Assembly (NCBI GenBank): GCA_030065155.1
Contig: JASJDI010000015.1
Span: 1-39,971 of the forward strand
DNA: 39,971 nucleotides
From: Xenococcaceae cyanobacterium MO_188.B29
Lineage (GTDB): Bacteria; Cyanobacteriota; Cyanobacteriia; Cyanobacteriales; Xenococcaceae
Reading direction: 5' to 3'
Shown: piece after piece, positions 27,178-36,049 of the stretch
How the letters are laid out: every line of letters starts with the position of its first letter
How positions within the stretch are numbered: position 1 is the stretch's first letter
Position numbers and translations under genes: made by a program
The notes under the pieces: model-generated
What the model saw: the letters and a program-made list of their open reading frames with translations, nothing else
Database searches by the model: none
Told to the model about the DNA's origin: nothing

Positions 27178-28395
27178 TTAAACACTTCTAAGAGCGACAA
27201 TTGGCTCTAGTTTGGCAGCAGAGCGTGCGGGGAAAACCCCAAAAAATAGACCAATTCCCCCAGAAACGCTAACGGCTAAGACAATAGCAAGGGGAGAAAT
27301 AATCGGCGACAAAGCCGAAAAAAGTCCCACAGCGACAATACCACCAATACCAATTAAAGTACCTACTGTACCACCAGCAGCAGATAAAATGATCGCTTCA
27401 AGCAGAAATTGAATCAAAATATCTTGTTCTTTAGCTCCAATTGCTTTGCGTAAACCAATTTCTGAGGTACGTTCAGTAACTGACACTAGCATAATATTCA
27501 TTAAACCAATTCCTCCTACTAACAAAGAAATTGCTGAGATGGCAGCGAGTAAGAAAGTTAAAGCACTTGTCACTGTACCAACAATTGTTAAAACGTCTTT
27601 CTGAGTTTGAACACTAAAATCATCTTCATTAGTAATTTTATGTCTCAAGCGTAGTAGATTTTCAATTTGAAATTTGGCTGCACGAATACTGTTTTCATCT
27701 TGGGCAGAAACAGCAATAAAATTAACTTGAGTACCGTAAGGTGAAGTCCGTCCCACAATCTGATTTGCCATAGTACTGAGAGGAATATAGACTGTCTCGT
27801 CTTGATTGTTACCAAGGAAAGAACCCTTGGCTTGCATTACCCCAATTACTTCAAAACTAATATTTTTAATTCTGATCTGTTTACCGAGGGGATTGTCCCA
27901 CGGAAACAATTTATCGGCAATTTCTGCGCCTAAAACTACGACACGGTTATTTCGTTTAAGATCGATTTCACTAATAAAACGACCATTGTCTATATCAAAA
28001 CTTCTCACCGTTAGGAAACTTGGCGTTACTCCAATTACTTGTTTATTAGTGTTATTACTACGGTAAGTTATTAATTGGTTACTACTAATTTGGGGAGCAA
28101 CACCTTTAACTGTAGGTACTTGTTCGGCGATCGCGATCGCATCTGCCCACACTAGAGTTTTGGGAAGAGTAAAACTAGTCCGTCTTGTCTCTTGAGAACC
28201 TGGAGCTACAAACAATACATTAGGACCAAGAGATTCAAACTGTTCTGCTGCTAGTTTTTGTGCGCCTTGTCCGATACCGACTAGAGCGATAGTAGAAGCA
28301 TTACCAATAATAATACCGAGCATAGTCAGGCTACTACGGAGTCTGTTACTACTTAAAGCAGTTGTCGCCATTTTTAGGCTTTCAATTAGATTCAT
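27178..28395 (-). CDS. MacB/FtsX-type ABC transporter permease
   Basis: A permease of the MacB/LolC/FtsX family (406 aa from the chosen start): N-terminal ESLKMATTALSSNRLRSSLTMLGIIIG with the first helix, a large periplasmic MacB_PCD domain (about 40-275), then three C-terminal helices including the typical GGIGLMNIMLVSVTERTSEIGLRKAIGA. Such permeases need a separate or fused ABC ATPase; this protein has none and no MacB-type ATPase gene is next to it. I chose ATG 28395 (MNLIESLK), 13 bases after the adaptor stop, over an in-frame TTG at 28443 that would overlap the adaptor gene and put a polar stretch before the first helix. Confidence 0.93.
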   Translation of the reverse strand: MNLIESLKMATTALSSNRLRSSLTMLGIIIGNASTIALVGIGQGAQKLAAEQFESLGPNVLFVAPGSQETRRTSFTLPKTLVWADAIAIAEQVPTVKGVAPQISSNQLITYRSNNTNKQVIGVTPSFLTVRSFDIDNGRFISEIDLKRNNRVVVLGAEIADKLFPWDNPLGKQIRIKNISFEVIGVMQAKGSFLGNNQDETVYIPLSTMANQIVGRTSPYGTQVNFIAVSAQDENSIRAAKFQIENLLRLRHKITNEDDFSVQTQKDVLTIVGTVTSALTFLLAAISAISLLVGGIGLMNIMLVSVTERTSEIGLRKAIGAKEQDILIQFLLEAIILSAAGGTVGTLIGIGGIVAVGLFSALSPIISPLAIVLAVSVSGGIGLFFGVFPARSAAKLEPIVALRSV

Positions 28396-28408
28396 AGTAA
28401 TTTTATTT

Positions 28409-29830
28409 TTAGGGTCTATTTCGTGGATATTCGGGCAAATCAATAAAAACTTTGTCTTCTGAAGTTAGTCCATCGAGGATTTGAGCTTTATCTTTGAGGA
28501 TCAATCCAATGGTGACAGGTTTAAACTCTGGTTTATTGTCTTGGTTGACAATCATCACTCCTGTTTCTCCTGCTTGGGTGACAATAGCTACTGTCGGCAC
28601 AACCAAAGTATTTTTAAGCTCTTGACCAAGGAAAGTAACATCCACATTCATCTTCGAGCGAAGTTGGTCTTGACCTGTAATGAGATCGACTCTAACTTCA
28701 AAGGATGTGACATTATCTTGGACTACGGCTTCTGGAGCGATACGTTTAACTTCTCCTAAAAAAACTCGATCTGGATAAGCATCGGCAATAATTTCGACTT
28801 GCTGTCCTGGTTGTAATTGACCCACATCTACTTCTGGGACTTCGGCGACAATTTCTAATCCTTGAGCTAAGGCCAAAATAGATGTAGCAGTGGCAGAAGC
28901 ACTAGCAGAAGCGGAAGTAGTAGGGGTTACAAAAGCTCCCTCAATAGCATATCTTTGATTAACAATCCCTGTAAAAGGAGCAGTAATAATAGTATCTTCA
29001 TACTGCACTTCTACTTGTTTGAGGGCAGCCCTAGAAGCTTCTACAGCAGCTTCTAGAGCAGCTATTTGGTCTTTAGCACTGTCACGGTTTTGAGCTAAGG
29101 CTAAACGAGCTTCTGCTACAGCTGACTCTAGACGATTAATTTCTGGATTGCTTGTGTTCTCTAACTGTTCTAATTTTTGTTTTAATTCGCTCAGGTTGGC
29201 TTGGGCATTTTGATACTCATTCAAAACTTCATCATTGCGATCTTGGGTAATTGCCCCCTCTTCAAGTAGATATTGATTACGCTCAGTTCTTTGTTTAGCT
29301 AATTTTAATCTAGATTCTGCTGCTGTAATTTGAGCTTTGGTTTGTTGAATATCTCTAGGAATTCTGGCTTTGGCTTGTTCTAGTTGAGCGATCGCTTGTC
29401 TTAATCTGGCTTCGGCTTGATCGATTTGACTATTAATTTCTGTTTGTCTAATCTGAAGATTAGCGATTTCCCCTCGGAGATTGGCTTGAGCTTGCAATTG
29501 CTGCATTTGAACTTCTACGTTCTCCATTACAGCCAAAGTTTGCCCTTTTTCAACTTTATCTCCTTGTTCAACCAACAACTTAACTAGGCGACCAGGAGTT
29601 TTGGGACTAATGTTGACACTTTTAATTGGTTTGACTGTACCACTAGCTTGGATTTTTACTGTTAAGTCTTGTTGTTCTGCCAATACAGTTAATTCTTCAA
29701 GTCGATCTTGAAACTTAGAGCTTTTTATACTTAGATGAGTAGCGATTCCAAAAATCAGAAAACTACTACCAATTAAACCTAGTATCCACGGAAGAGGACG
29801 AGTAACTTTACCAATTAAAGGAAATTCCAT
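28409..29830 (-). CDS. HlyD/MacA-type periplasmic adaptor (membrane fusion protein)
   Basis: An adaptor of 473 aa linking an inner-membrane exporter to an outer-membrane channel. It has an N-terminal anchor helix (about 13-33), a beta-lipoyl half (VKIQASGTVKPIKSVNISPK and LVEQGDKVEKGQTLAVMEN), a long alpha-hairpin coiled coil (about 105-275, rich in Gln, Ala and Glu), the second lipoyl half (ITAPFTGIVNQRYAIEGAFV) and beta-barrel domains. Ser/Ala-rich residues near 305-318 (SASASASATATS) form an unusual low-complexity insert. The gene is first of a likely operon with the MacB-type permease and PAS kinase. Confidence 0.93.
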   Translation of the reverse strand: MEFPLIGKVTRPLPWILGLIGSSFLIFGIATHLSIKSSKFQDRLEELTVLAEQQDLTVKIQASGTVKPIKSVNISPKTPGRLVKLLVEQGDKVEKGQTLAVMENVEVQMQQLQAQANLRGEIANLQIRQTEINSQIDQAEARLRQAIAQLEQAKARIPRDIQQTKAQITAAESRLKLAKQRTERNQYLLEEGAITQDRNDEVLNEYQNAQANLSELKQKLEQLENTSNPEINRLESAVAEARLALAQNRDSAKDQIAALEAAVEASRAALKQVEVQYEDTIITAPFTGIVNQRYAIEGAFVTPTTSASASASATATSILALAQGLEIVAEVPEVDVGQLQPGQQVEIIADAYPDRVFLGEVKRIAPEAVVQDNVTSFEVRVDLITGQDQLRSKMNVDVTFLGQELKNTLVVPTVAIVTQAGETGVMIVNQDNKPEFKPVTIGLILKDKAQILDGLTSEDKVFIDLPEYPRNRP

Positions 29831-30011
29831 ACAAAATTTTTCTTAAAAATAAGTAATCAAACTAATAGATAATTTAATCTGTCTTGATTCTAATCAATTT
29901 TTTAATAGACAAAATCTTCAATAGGTAAGGTTTTAAGCTTGCCGATATCTAAACAATCCATTTAACATAGACTCAGGGATAGAGTCAGTAACAATACCTC
30001 AAAACAATATC

Positions 30012-30884
30012 GTGCCTAAATTTCATTGGTTATTTTCTTTAAGTGTCTGTATTGGTTTATCTAGTGTAGCTTTTCCCGTTAGAGGGCAAGCACTATTACC
30101 TTACGTGCCCAAACTAGATTCGGAACGTCTAGAACAGCAAGGTTTAGAATTGCTCCAAGATGCAATTCAATTGATCAAGTTTCAGCAGTATGGGTTAGCT
30201 TTACCTAGAGCAGAATTGTCAACTCAGCTAGCTCCAGAAAGCTACGAATCTTGGTTTATTCTTGGCAGTCTATACATGCAGCAAGACCAATTAGACCAAG
30301 GTATACGAGTTTTAGAGAAGGCTCAAGTCCTAGCTCCTCAACAGGAAGAAATCATGTTTACTTTAGGCAATGCTTATTTCCAAAAGGGGAATTATCAAGC
30401 TGCCCTTAAGAAACTGGAAGCAGGATTGAAATTACGAGGAAACGCTCCTGAGGCATTATTTGACTTGGGTAATACCTATTTGAAACTAGAGCAATTTTCT
30501 AAAGCAGTTTCGGCATACGAAAAAGCTTTCGATCAAGAAAAAAGCTTTTGGCCCGCAATTAATAACGTAGGATTAGTGGAATATGAACAAGGGAATGTAG
30601 ACAAGGCAATTAGAAAATGGGAGCAGGCATTATCTATTGATGGTCAACAAGCAGAGCCCCAGTTAGCTTTAGCAGTAGCTTTACACAATAAAGGAGAAAC
30701 AAAAAAAGGCATTGAATTAGGAGAAGCAGCCCTAACCCTAGATAATCGTTATGCAGACTTAGAGTTTTTACGAGAAAATCTCTGGGGTGAAAATCTGATA
30801 GAAGATACTAAAGATTTCTTAGCTACTCCTCAGATGCAAGCTATTGTTAGTCGTTATCAGCAAGAACCTCTAGAAAATGAGTAA
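30012..30884 (+). CDS. Exported tetratricopeptide-repeat protein
   Basis: A 290-aa protein with a signal peptide (residues 1-27, ending PVRGQA) and about five TPR units between residues 65 and 245, each with the W/L-G-Y-A-P spacing (for example WFILGSLYMQQDQLDQGIRV and FTLGNAYFQKGNYQAALKKL). It is probably periplasmic or thylakoid-lumenal and mediates protein-protein contacts; no specific partner can be named. The start is GTG at 30012; no nearer ATG gives a signal peptide. It is divergent from the HlyD-type gene with a 181-base shared promoter region. Confidence 0.85.
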   Translation: MPKFHWLFSLSVCIGLSSVAFPVRGQALLPYVPKLDSERLEQQGLELLQDAIQLIKFQQYGLALPRAELSTQLAPESYESWFILGSLYMQQDQLDQGIRVLEKAQVLAPQQEEIMFTLGNAYFQKGNYQAALKKLEAGLKLRGNAPEALFDLGNTYLKLEQFSKAVSAYEKAFDQEKSFWPAINNVGLVEYEQGNVDKAIRKWEQALSIDGQQAEPQLALAVALHNKGETKKGIELGEAALTLDNRYADLEFLRENLWGENLIEDTKDFLATPQMQAIVSRYQQEPLENE

Positions 30885-31108
30885 GAGCAAGATAATATCC
30901 CACTATTAGGTAGTTTTATGACACCTAGTATGTAAACATTAGTACTTGTTGGCTGCCAAGAATTTGTCAGGTTAAAATAGTTTTGTTTGTCTGATAGATA
31001 TATGGCATTGCTTGATATTAAAGCTTTTGTTTAGAGCTTGAGAAGAATTTTTACCTATGCTATATCTTAATAGCTTAACCAATAATTGCAAGGGAGAAAT
31101 TGAGCAGA

Positions 31109-31543
31109 ATGAAAAAAATGGGAACTCATCTGGTGGTAGATGCATGGCAAGCACCGGCGGAGCTACTCAACGATCCAGAAAGAATTCGGAGTGGTTTAAT
31201 CGAAGCGATCGCTGCTGGAGAAGCAACCTTAATTGATTTATGTGTACACCAGTTTAGTCCCCATGGAGTTACCGCGACAGTTACTCTGGCGGAGTCTCAT
31301 ATTGCTATTCATACTTGGCCAGAATATGGTTACTTTGCAGCAGATTTATTTTTCTGTGGTCAAGGAAAACCAAAAGTAGCAATGAAGGTTTTGCAGCAGG
31401 CTCTTCAAGCTGGACAAGTAAAGATGCAAGAAATCGAGCGAGGATTTCCCCATAATACTAACGCCGAGATAATTCCAGAGGATGAAAATTCACCAAATCT
31501 CGCGATCAATATTAAGCAAAGATTAGAAGCCTCCCTATCTTAG
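31109..31543 (+). CDS. speD: S-adenosylmethionine decarboxylase proenzyme
   Basis: Class 1B AdoMet decarboxylase makes decarboxylated AdoMet for spermidine synthesis and becomes active by self-cleavage that produces a pyruvoyl group. In the 144-aa protein from ATG 31109, the cleavage serine is Ser63 (LAESHIAIHTW), with His68 and Cys83 (FFCGQG). These are the exact positions of the catalytic residues in the characterised Thermotoga enzyme, which supports this start over a TTG at 31100. AGGGAG lies 12-17 bases upstream. No spermidine synthase gene is adjacent. The next gene is the DUF6464 protein, 68 bases on. Confidence 0.96.
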   Translation: MKKMGTHLVVDAWQAPAELLNDPERIRSGLIEAIAAGEATLIDLCVHQFSPHGVTATVTLAESHIAIHTWPEYGYFAADLFFCGQGKPKVAMKVLQQALQAGQVKMQEIERGFPHNTNAEIIPEDENSPNLAINIKQRLEASLS

Positions 31544-31611
31544 GTCAAACTTGACTATTTTGGTAATAGATTACTTTTAATGTTCCCTACTACTATCTAC
31601 ATAGCTTAATA

Positions 31612-31944
31612 ATGGCTGACTTTATGTTCAAGCTCGTCTTGATTCTTTTGCTTAGTGCTTTACCTTCATTAGTGTCTTTTGTTATATTGCGGTCAGTAAA
31701 GCAAAGGTGGCAAGCAAGACTTAGGCGCGCTCGTTGGATGACAGCCTATCATTCTAGGAATGATTCTTCTAGACTCTATCATGGAGACCCCAGACTGGAG
31801 CTAGAGCGGTATTTTATTGGCGATATTAATTGTCGTTATAATGCTCGATCGCCTTATATCCGCTGTGCCGTTAATCCTAGTGGCCCTTGTAAAGACTGTT
31901 CTCACTATGAGGCTAAAAATGCCCAAGATGAAAAAAAATACTAA
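31612..31944 (+). CDS. DUF6464-like membrane protein
   Basis: A 110-aa cyanobacterial protein with one N-terminal membrane helix (about 5-27), a basic stretch (QRWQARLRRARW), and a conserved C-terminal domain FIGDINCRYNARSPYIRCAV then NPSGPCKDCSHYE. The four cysteines (two in the NCRY/IRCA pair, two in CKDC) look like a small metal or disulfide site. I recall it as DUF6464, function unknown; the number is from memory. It lies between speD and the GlcD-like oxidase in the same direction. Confidence 0.75.
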   Translation: MADFMFKLVLILLLSALPSLVSFVILRSVKQRWQARLRRARWMTAYHSRNDSSRLYHGDPRLELERYFIGDINCRYNARSPYIRCAVNPSGPCKDCSHYEAKNAQDEKKY

Positions 31945-31963
31945 TTGCCTAATGTAAATTCTA

Positions 31964-33307
31964 ATGACTATAATTAATTGGCAGGCGATCGCTGATGAGC
32001 TTAAAGGGTTAGAAGTTATTAAAGATAGCTCAACCCTAACTAAACTATCTCTAGATTACTATCACTTTAGTCCTATTCTTCAATCTCAACTAGAAGATAA
32101 GAGGGCTAATTTAGCAGTTTGTCCTGTTAATGAAGGAGAAGTCATTCAGGTAGCTCAAGCTTGTGTTAGGCATAAAATTCCTCTGACGGTAAGAGGCGCA
32201 GGAACAGGGAATTATGGTCAGTGTATCCCTCTTAAAGGGGGAATAATTCTCGATATTAGTAAAATGAATCAAATCCGTTGGCTAAAACCAGGAATAGCTT
32301 GTGTTGAGCCTGGAGTTAAAATGGCAGCGTTTGATAAACAAGCCAAGGTAATTGGTTGGGAATTACGCATGGCACCCTCTACTTATCGCACAGCAACTAT
32401 TGGCGGTTTTGTGGGTGGTGGTAGTGTAGGGATGGGTTCGATTACCTATGGACAATTGAAAGATAGGGGTAATTTATTGGCAGTACGTCTAGTTACCCTT
32501 GAAGCTCAACCCCAAGTACTAGAGCTACGAGGAGATGAAGTTCAAAAGGTAATTCATGGTTACGGCACTACAGGTATTATTACCGAGTTAGAAATTCCTC
32601 TTGCTCCAACTTATCCTTGGATGGAAATTATTGTTGTCTTTGATGAGTTTATGACGGCAGCAAAATTTGGACAAGCTTTGAGTGATAGTGATGGTATTGC
32701 CAAAAAACTAGTTAGTATTCACGCTCAACCTATTCCTAATTATTTTCAGGCTCTCAAAGATTATCTGCCTGAAGGTAAGCACTGTGCCTTGTTGATGATA
32801 TCGGAATATTCTTTTGAGTCATTTCAAGAATTAGTTAAAGAATATCAAGGAGAAATTACCTATCTTAAAACAGCCCTAGAAGCAAGCAAGGGAACTAGCA
32901 TCTTAGAATTTACTTGGAACCACACCACTCTTCATGCTCGTAATGTAGACTCCAACTTAACTTATCTACAGACTTTTTATTTCACATTAGAAAAAGTAGA
33001 GCAAATGTATCGTCACTTCGGGGATGAGGTAGCAATTCATTTAGAATTTCTTCGCGCTGGAGGAAAAGCTGTTCCTGCTGGTTTACAACTGGTGCGTTAT
33101 TCTACAGAAGAACGTTTAAAGGAAATTATTCGCTACCACGAAGATAACGGTGCGTTTATTGCTAATCCCCATGTCTATACTATTGAAGATGGTGGGGATA
33201 AAAAAGTCGATCTAGATAAAGTAGAATTTAAGCGCAAAATCGATCCTTATGGCTTGCTTAACCCTGGTAAAATGCGCGGATTTAAGCAAGTGGAGAGTAA
33301 TAAATAA
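31964..33307 (+). CDS. FAD-binding oxidoreductase (GlcD-like, PCMH type)
   Basis: A 447-aa flavoprotein. The FAD domain shows NLAVCPVNEGEVIQVAQACV, the pyrophosphate loop VRGAGTGNYGQCIPLKGGI, MNQIRWLKPGIACVEPGV and TATIGGFVGGGSVGMGS. It ends with the family's KIDPYGLLNPGKMRGF. It resembles glycolate/D-lactate-type dehydrogenases, but the catalytic C-terminal domain is divergent and the substrate is open. It begins 19 bases after the DUF6464 stop, so the two are probably co-transcribed. It is unrelated in detail to the VAO-type enzyme at 18674-20281. Confidence 0.88.
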   Translation: MTIINWQAIADELKGLEVIKDSSTLTKLSLDYYHFSPILQSQLEDKRANLAVCPVNEGEVIQVAQACVRHKIPLTVRGAGTGNYGQCIPLKGGIILDISKMNQIRWLKPGIACVEPGVKMAAFDKQAKVIGWELRMAPSTYRTATIGGFVGGGSVGMGSITYGQLKDRGNLLAVRLVTLEAQPQVLELRGDEVQKVIHGYGTTGIITELEIPLAPTYPWMEIIVVFDEFMTAAKFGQALSDSDGIAKKLVSIHAQPIPNYFQALKDYLPEGKHCALLMISEYSFESFQELVKEYQGEITYLKTALEASKGTSILEFTWNHTTLHARNVDSNLTYLQTFYFTLEKVEQMYRHFGDEVAIHLEFLRAGGKAVPAGLQLVRYSTEERLKEIIRYHEDNGAFIANPHVYTIEDGGDKKVDLDKVEFKRKIDPYGLLNPGKMRGFKQVESNK

Positions 33308-33379
33308 TAAGTCAATCAATTTTTATTGAGTATTTACTTGGGCAAAAGGTAAAATCAACTAGTAGATAAAAGTTAACAA

Positions 33380-34261
33380 ATGCAGATTAGAAGAATTAAT
33401 CCCAATCCCCAAGTGAATACGGGAGAAGTTGTTTATCAAAGTAATATCCCTAATAGCCAACCTCAACATATTCTAGAAGAGATTGTCTGGCACAAAGAGG
33501 CAGAAGTAGCAAAAATGCGCGATCGCCTGTCTCTGCTAGAATTACGTCAGCAGGTAGCAACAGTACCTCCCCCTCAAGATTTCTTGTCGGCTTTATGTCA
33601 GGGAAAAACTAATCCTGCTTTGATTGCTGAAGTAAAAAAAGCATCTCCTTCTAAGGGCGTGATTAGAGCAGATTTTAACCCTGTGGCGATCGCTAAAGCT
33701 TATGAACAAGGTGGTGCAAGCTGTTTATCTGTTTTGACGGATGTTAAATTTTTTCAGGGTAGCTTCAATAATCTAAGTTTAGTTCGTCAAGCAGTAGATT
33801 TGCCTTTATTGTGTAAAGAATTTATTATCTATCCCTATCAAATTTATTATGCTCGTGCTCAAGGTGCAGATGCAGTTTTATTAATTACAGCTATTTTAAG
33901 CGATCGCGATTTACAATATTTTGTCAAAATTACTCATCTTTTAGGCATGACTCCTCTAATTGAAGTGCATACTTTAGAGGAATTGGATCGGGTTTTAGCA
34001 ATAGAAGGGGTTAATTTAATTGGTATTAATAATCGTAATTTAGAAGATTTTTCCGTTAGCCTGGAAACAACTAAAGATATTTTAGCTGCTAGGGGAGAAG
34101 AGTTACAGCAGCGCAATATTTTAGTTGTCAGTGAATCAGGATTACATACAGCTCAGGATTTAAAGTTTGTGCAGCAAGCGGGAGCAAATGCTGTATTAAT
34201 TGGTGAATCTTTGGTGAAACAAGAAGATATTGAAGGGACGATTAATCAACTTTTTACCTAA
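33380..34261 (+). CDS. trpC: Indole-3-glycerol phosphate synthase
   Basis: TrpC closes the indole ring in tryptophan synthesis (CdRP to indole-3-glycerol phosphate). The 293-aa TIM-barrel enzyme shows the substrate loop [50 protein letters not shown] (catalytic Lys), [17 protein letters not shown], and the phosphate-binding [11 protein letters not shown] and [12 protein letters not shown]. The N-terminal extension of about 30 residues ([19 protein letters not shown]) is normal for cyanobacterial TrpC. It stands apart from other trp genes here, as usual in cyanobacteria. Confidence 0.97.
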   Translation: MQIRRINPNPQVNTGEVVYQSNIPNSQPQHILEEIVWHKEAEVAKMRDRLSLLELRQQVATVPPPQDFLSALCQGKTNPALIAEVKKASPSKGVIRADFNPVAIAKAYEQGGASCLSVLTDVKFFQGSFNNLSLVRQAVDLPLLCKEFIIYPYQIYYARAQGADAVLLITAILSDRDLQYFVKITHLLGMTPLIEVHTLEELDRVLAIEGVNLIGINNRNLEDFSVSLETTKDILAARGEELQQRNILVVSESGLHTAQDLKFVQQAGANAVLIGESLVKQEDIEGTINQLFT

Positions 34262-34265
34262 GTTG

Positions 34266-34314
34266 GTGATATTTCCTACGTCCGTATGCGAAGCATCGGC
34301 GTAATAAATATCAC
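34266..34314 (+). terminator. Long imperfect hairpin after trpC, possible terminator or repeat
   Basis: Outer arms GTGATATTT (34266-34274) and AAATATCAC (34306-34314) pair perfectly. Inner pairs TACG/CGTA and ATGC-GAA-GCAT continue the stem with small internal loops. It starts five bases after the trpC stop. No T-run follows, so it may instead protect the 3' end or be a dispersed repeat. Confidence 0.5.
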
Positions 34315-34914
34315 TACAAATAGATAACTGAGAGACTTCAATCCTGTTCCATTAACAGCACCTCAGAAATACACAATGAGCAAGGGAACGGGTGAGTTTT
34401 GGCAGATCGATAGATGCGTATCCCAATCAAGATTTTGAGTAAAATTATTTACATTATTTACGTATTTACCCAGAAAAGATATTTTGTCTAAACTTTGACA
34501 ATTTACAGTTTATTTACCTTTTTAAAGTAGTGATTAAATCTTTGGTAATTGCCTGACAAATAATATTCTCTCAGAATTTTCCTATTAATAACTCTATCGC
34601 TGCTGAAATTATCTATTTCTTTACTTGAGGATAATATTCACAGAAAAATTAATTCAGTAAAAATACTTGATTTTACTTGTTCTGAGTTTGTCACTTTTAT
34701 TTGGTTTAATTAAATATAATTACGCAGGCAAATAGTTATCATATCTTACAAAGCTCGTAAAAATCACTAGATGGTTTAGAGGTAAATGCAAGGTAGCTTC
34801 TACAAACAATCGATGGGTAATTACGATTAGCTGCAAGAGTTTACTCGTTATATTAAGCAATCTAAAATTTTTATTAGATTTTTTTCCAACTTCCTTTCGA
34901 GGATTGTTATTCTT
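34315..34914. other. AT-rich spacer upstream of the exopolysaccharide genes
   Basis: About 600 bases with no supported gene. A 71-codon minus-strand frame at 34720-34935 overlaps the next start codon and shows no family features. The promoter of the glycosyltransferase gene is expected here but was not identified. Confidence 0.4.
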
Positions 34915-36033
34915 ATGAAGATAGCATTGGTTCATGATTATTTAACACAAAGAGGGGGAGCAGAAAGAGTTTTTGAGTTGCTTTGCCAACACTTTCCAGA
35001 AGCTGATATATTCACATCCTTATACGCGCCAAAACAAACGATTGATTTAGATCGACGTCAAGTTAAGACAACAATTCTGCAAAATATTCCTGGGGCAACG
35101 AAATATTTTAGATTACTAGCACCTTTTTATTATCCGGCTTTCCGAACGTTAGATTTACAAGATTACGATCTTATTATTAGTAGTAGTAGTAGTTTTGCCA
35201 AAGGTATCAAGAAAAAGCCAGGAGCAAAACATATTTGTTTCTGTCATAATATCACTCGTTTTTTGTGGGATACAGAAATTTATCTGCAACAATATTCAGA
35301 CTATAAAAGTTTTGCTCCTCTATTAAAAAAAATATTTTGTTGGCTGCAAAAGCAAGATCTAAAATATGCTCAAGAACCAGATATTTATATTGCTAATTCG
35401 ACAGTAGTTGCTCGGAGAATTTGGCAAACTTATAAAAGAGAAGCTAAAGTGATTAATTACCCCATTTCTAGTCATAACTTCTCCTTTAGCAAACGTAAAA
35501 GTAACTTTTATTTAGTATCTTCCCGTTTTCTTAGCTACAAAAAAGTTGATGTAACTATCAAAGCCTTTAACTACTTAAAGTTACCTTTAATAATTATTGG
35601 TGATGGACCAGAGCGTAAATACCTAGAATCTATTGCTGGTGATACAATTAGGTTCCTGGGTTACGTCAGCGATCGAAAGCGTAAAAATTTGATGGCTAAA
35701 GCTCGTGGGGTTGTAGTTTCTGCTTTAGAAGACTATGGTTTAGTACCTGTAGAAGCTAATGCAAGTGGCACTCCCGTTATTGCTTATGGTGCTGGAGGAG
35801 TTTTAGATACTCAGATTCATGGGCAAACAGGAATTTTATTTCCCCAGCAAACACCAGAATCTCTGGCAGATGCAATAATCCAAGCTCAGAATACTTCTTG
35901 GAATTATACTGATATTAGAAATCACGCTCTCAATAACTTTTCCGAAATAATATTCTTTGATAAAGTTGAACATTTTTTGTCTCAAGTATGCGATATTAAA
36001 TTGAGCTATTGGCAACCAAAGAGTGCAGCTTAA
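34915..36033 (+). CDS. GT4-family glycosyltransferase (exopolysaccharide)
   Basis: A 372-aa GT-B glycosyltransferase. The N-terminal domain begins KIALVHDYLTQRGGAERVFE, with the CHNITRFLWD segment typical of WbaZ/mannosyltransferase-like GT4 enzymes. The C-terminal domain has LVSSRFLSYKKVDVTIKAF, IIGDGPERKYLE, and the EX7E nucleotide-sugar site in SALEDYGLVPVEANASGTPV. The donor and acceptor are unknown; addition of a sugar to a lipid-linked repeat unit is the usual role. It starts the EPS cluster and is followed after 16 bases by the Wzc-like gene. Confidence 0.93.
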   Translation: MKIALVHDYLTQRGGAERVFELLCQHFPEADIFTSLYAPKQTIDLDRRQVKTTILQNIPGATKYFRLLAPFYYPAFRTLDLQDYDLIISSSSSFAKGIKKKPGAKHICFCHNITRFLWDTEIYLQQYSDYKSFAPLLKKIFCWLQKQDLKYAQEPDIYIANSTVVARRIWQTYKREAKVINYPISSHNFSFSKRKSNFYLVSSRFLSYKKVDVTIKAFNYLKLPLIIIGDGPERKYLESIAGDTIRFLGYVSDRKRKNLMAKARGVVVSALEDYGLVPVEANASGTPVIAYGAGGVLDTQIHGQTGILFPQQTPESLADAIIQAQNTSWNYTDIRNHALNNFSEIIFFDKVEHFLSQVCDIKLSYWQPKSAA

Positions 36034-36049
36034 TGGGAGTAAAATCGCA

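Noticed and set aside
28396..28443. N-terminal extension of the MacB-like permease from a TTG at 28443
   Set aside because: It would overlap the adaptor gene and add a polar stretch not seen in the family; ATG 28395 gives the normal N-terminus.
34720..34935. Minus-strand frame of 71 codons before the glycosyltransferase gene
   Set aside because: It overlaps the start of a well-supported gene on the other strand and shows no domain features.
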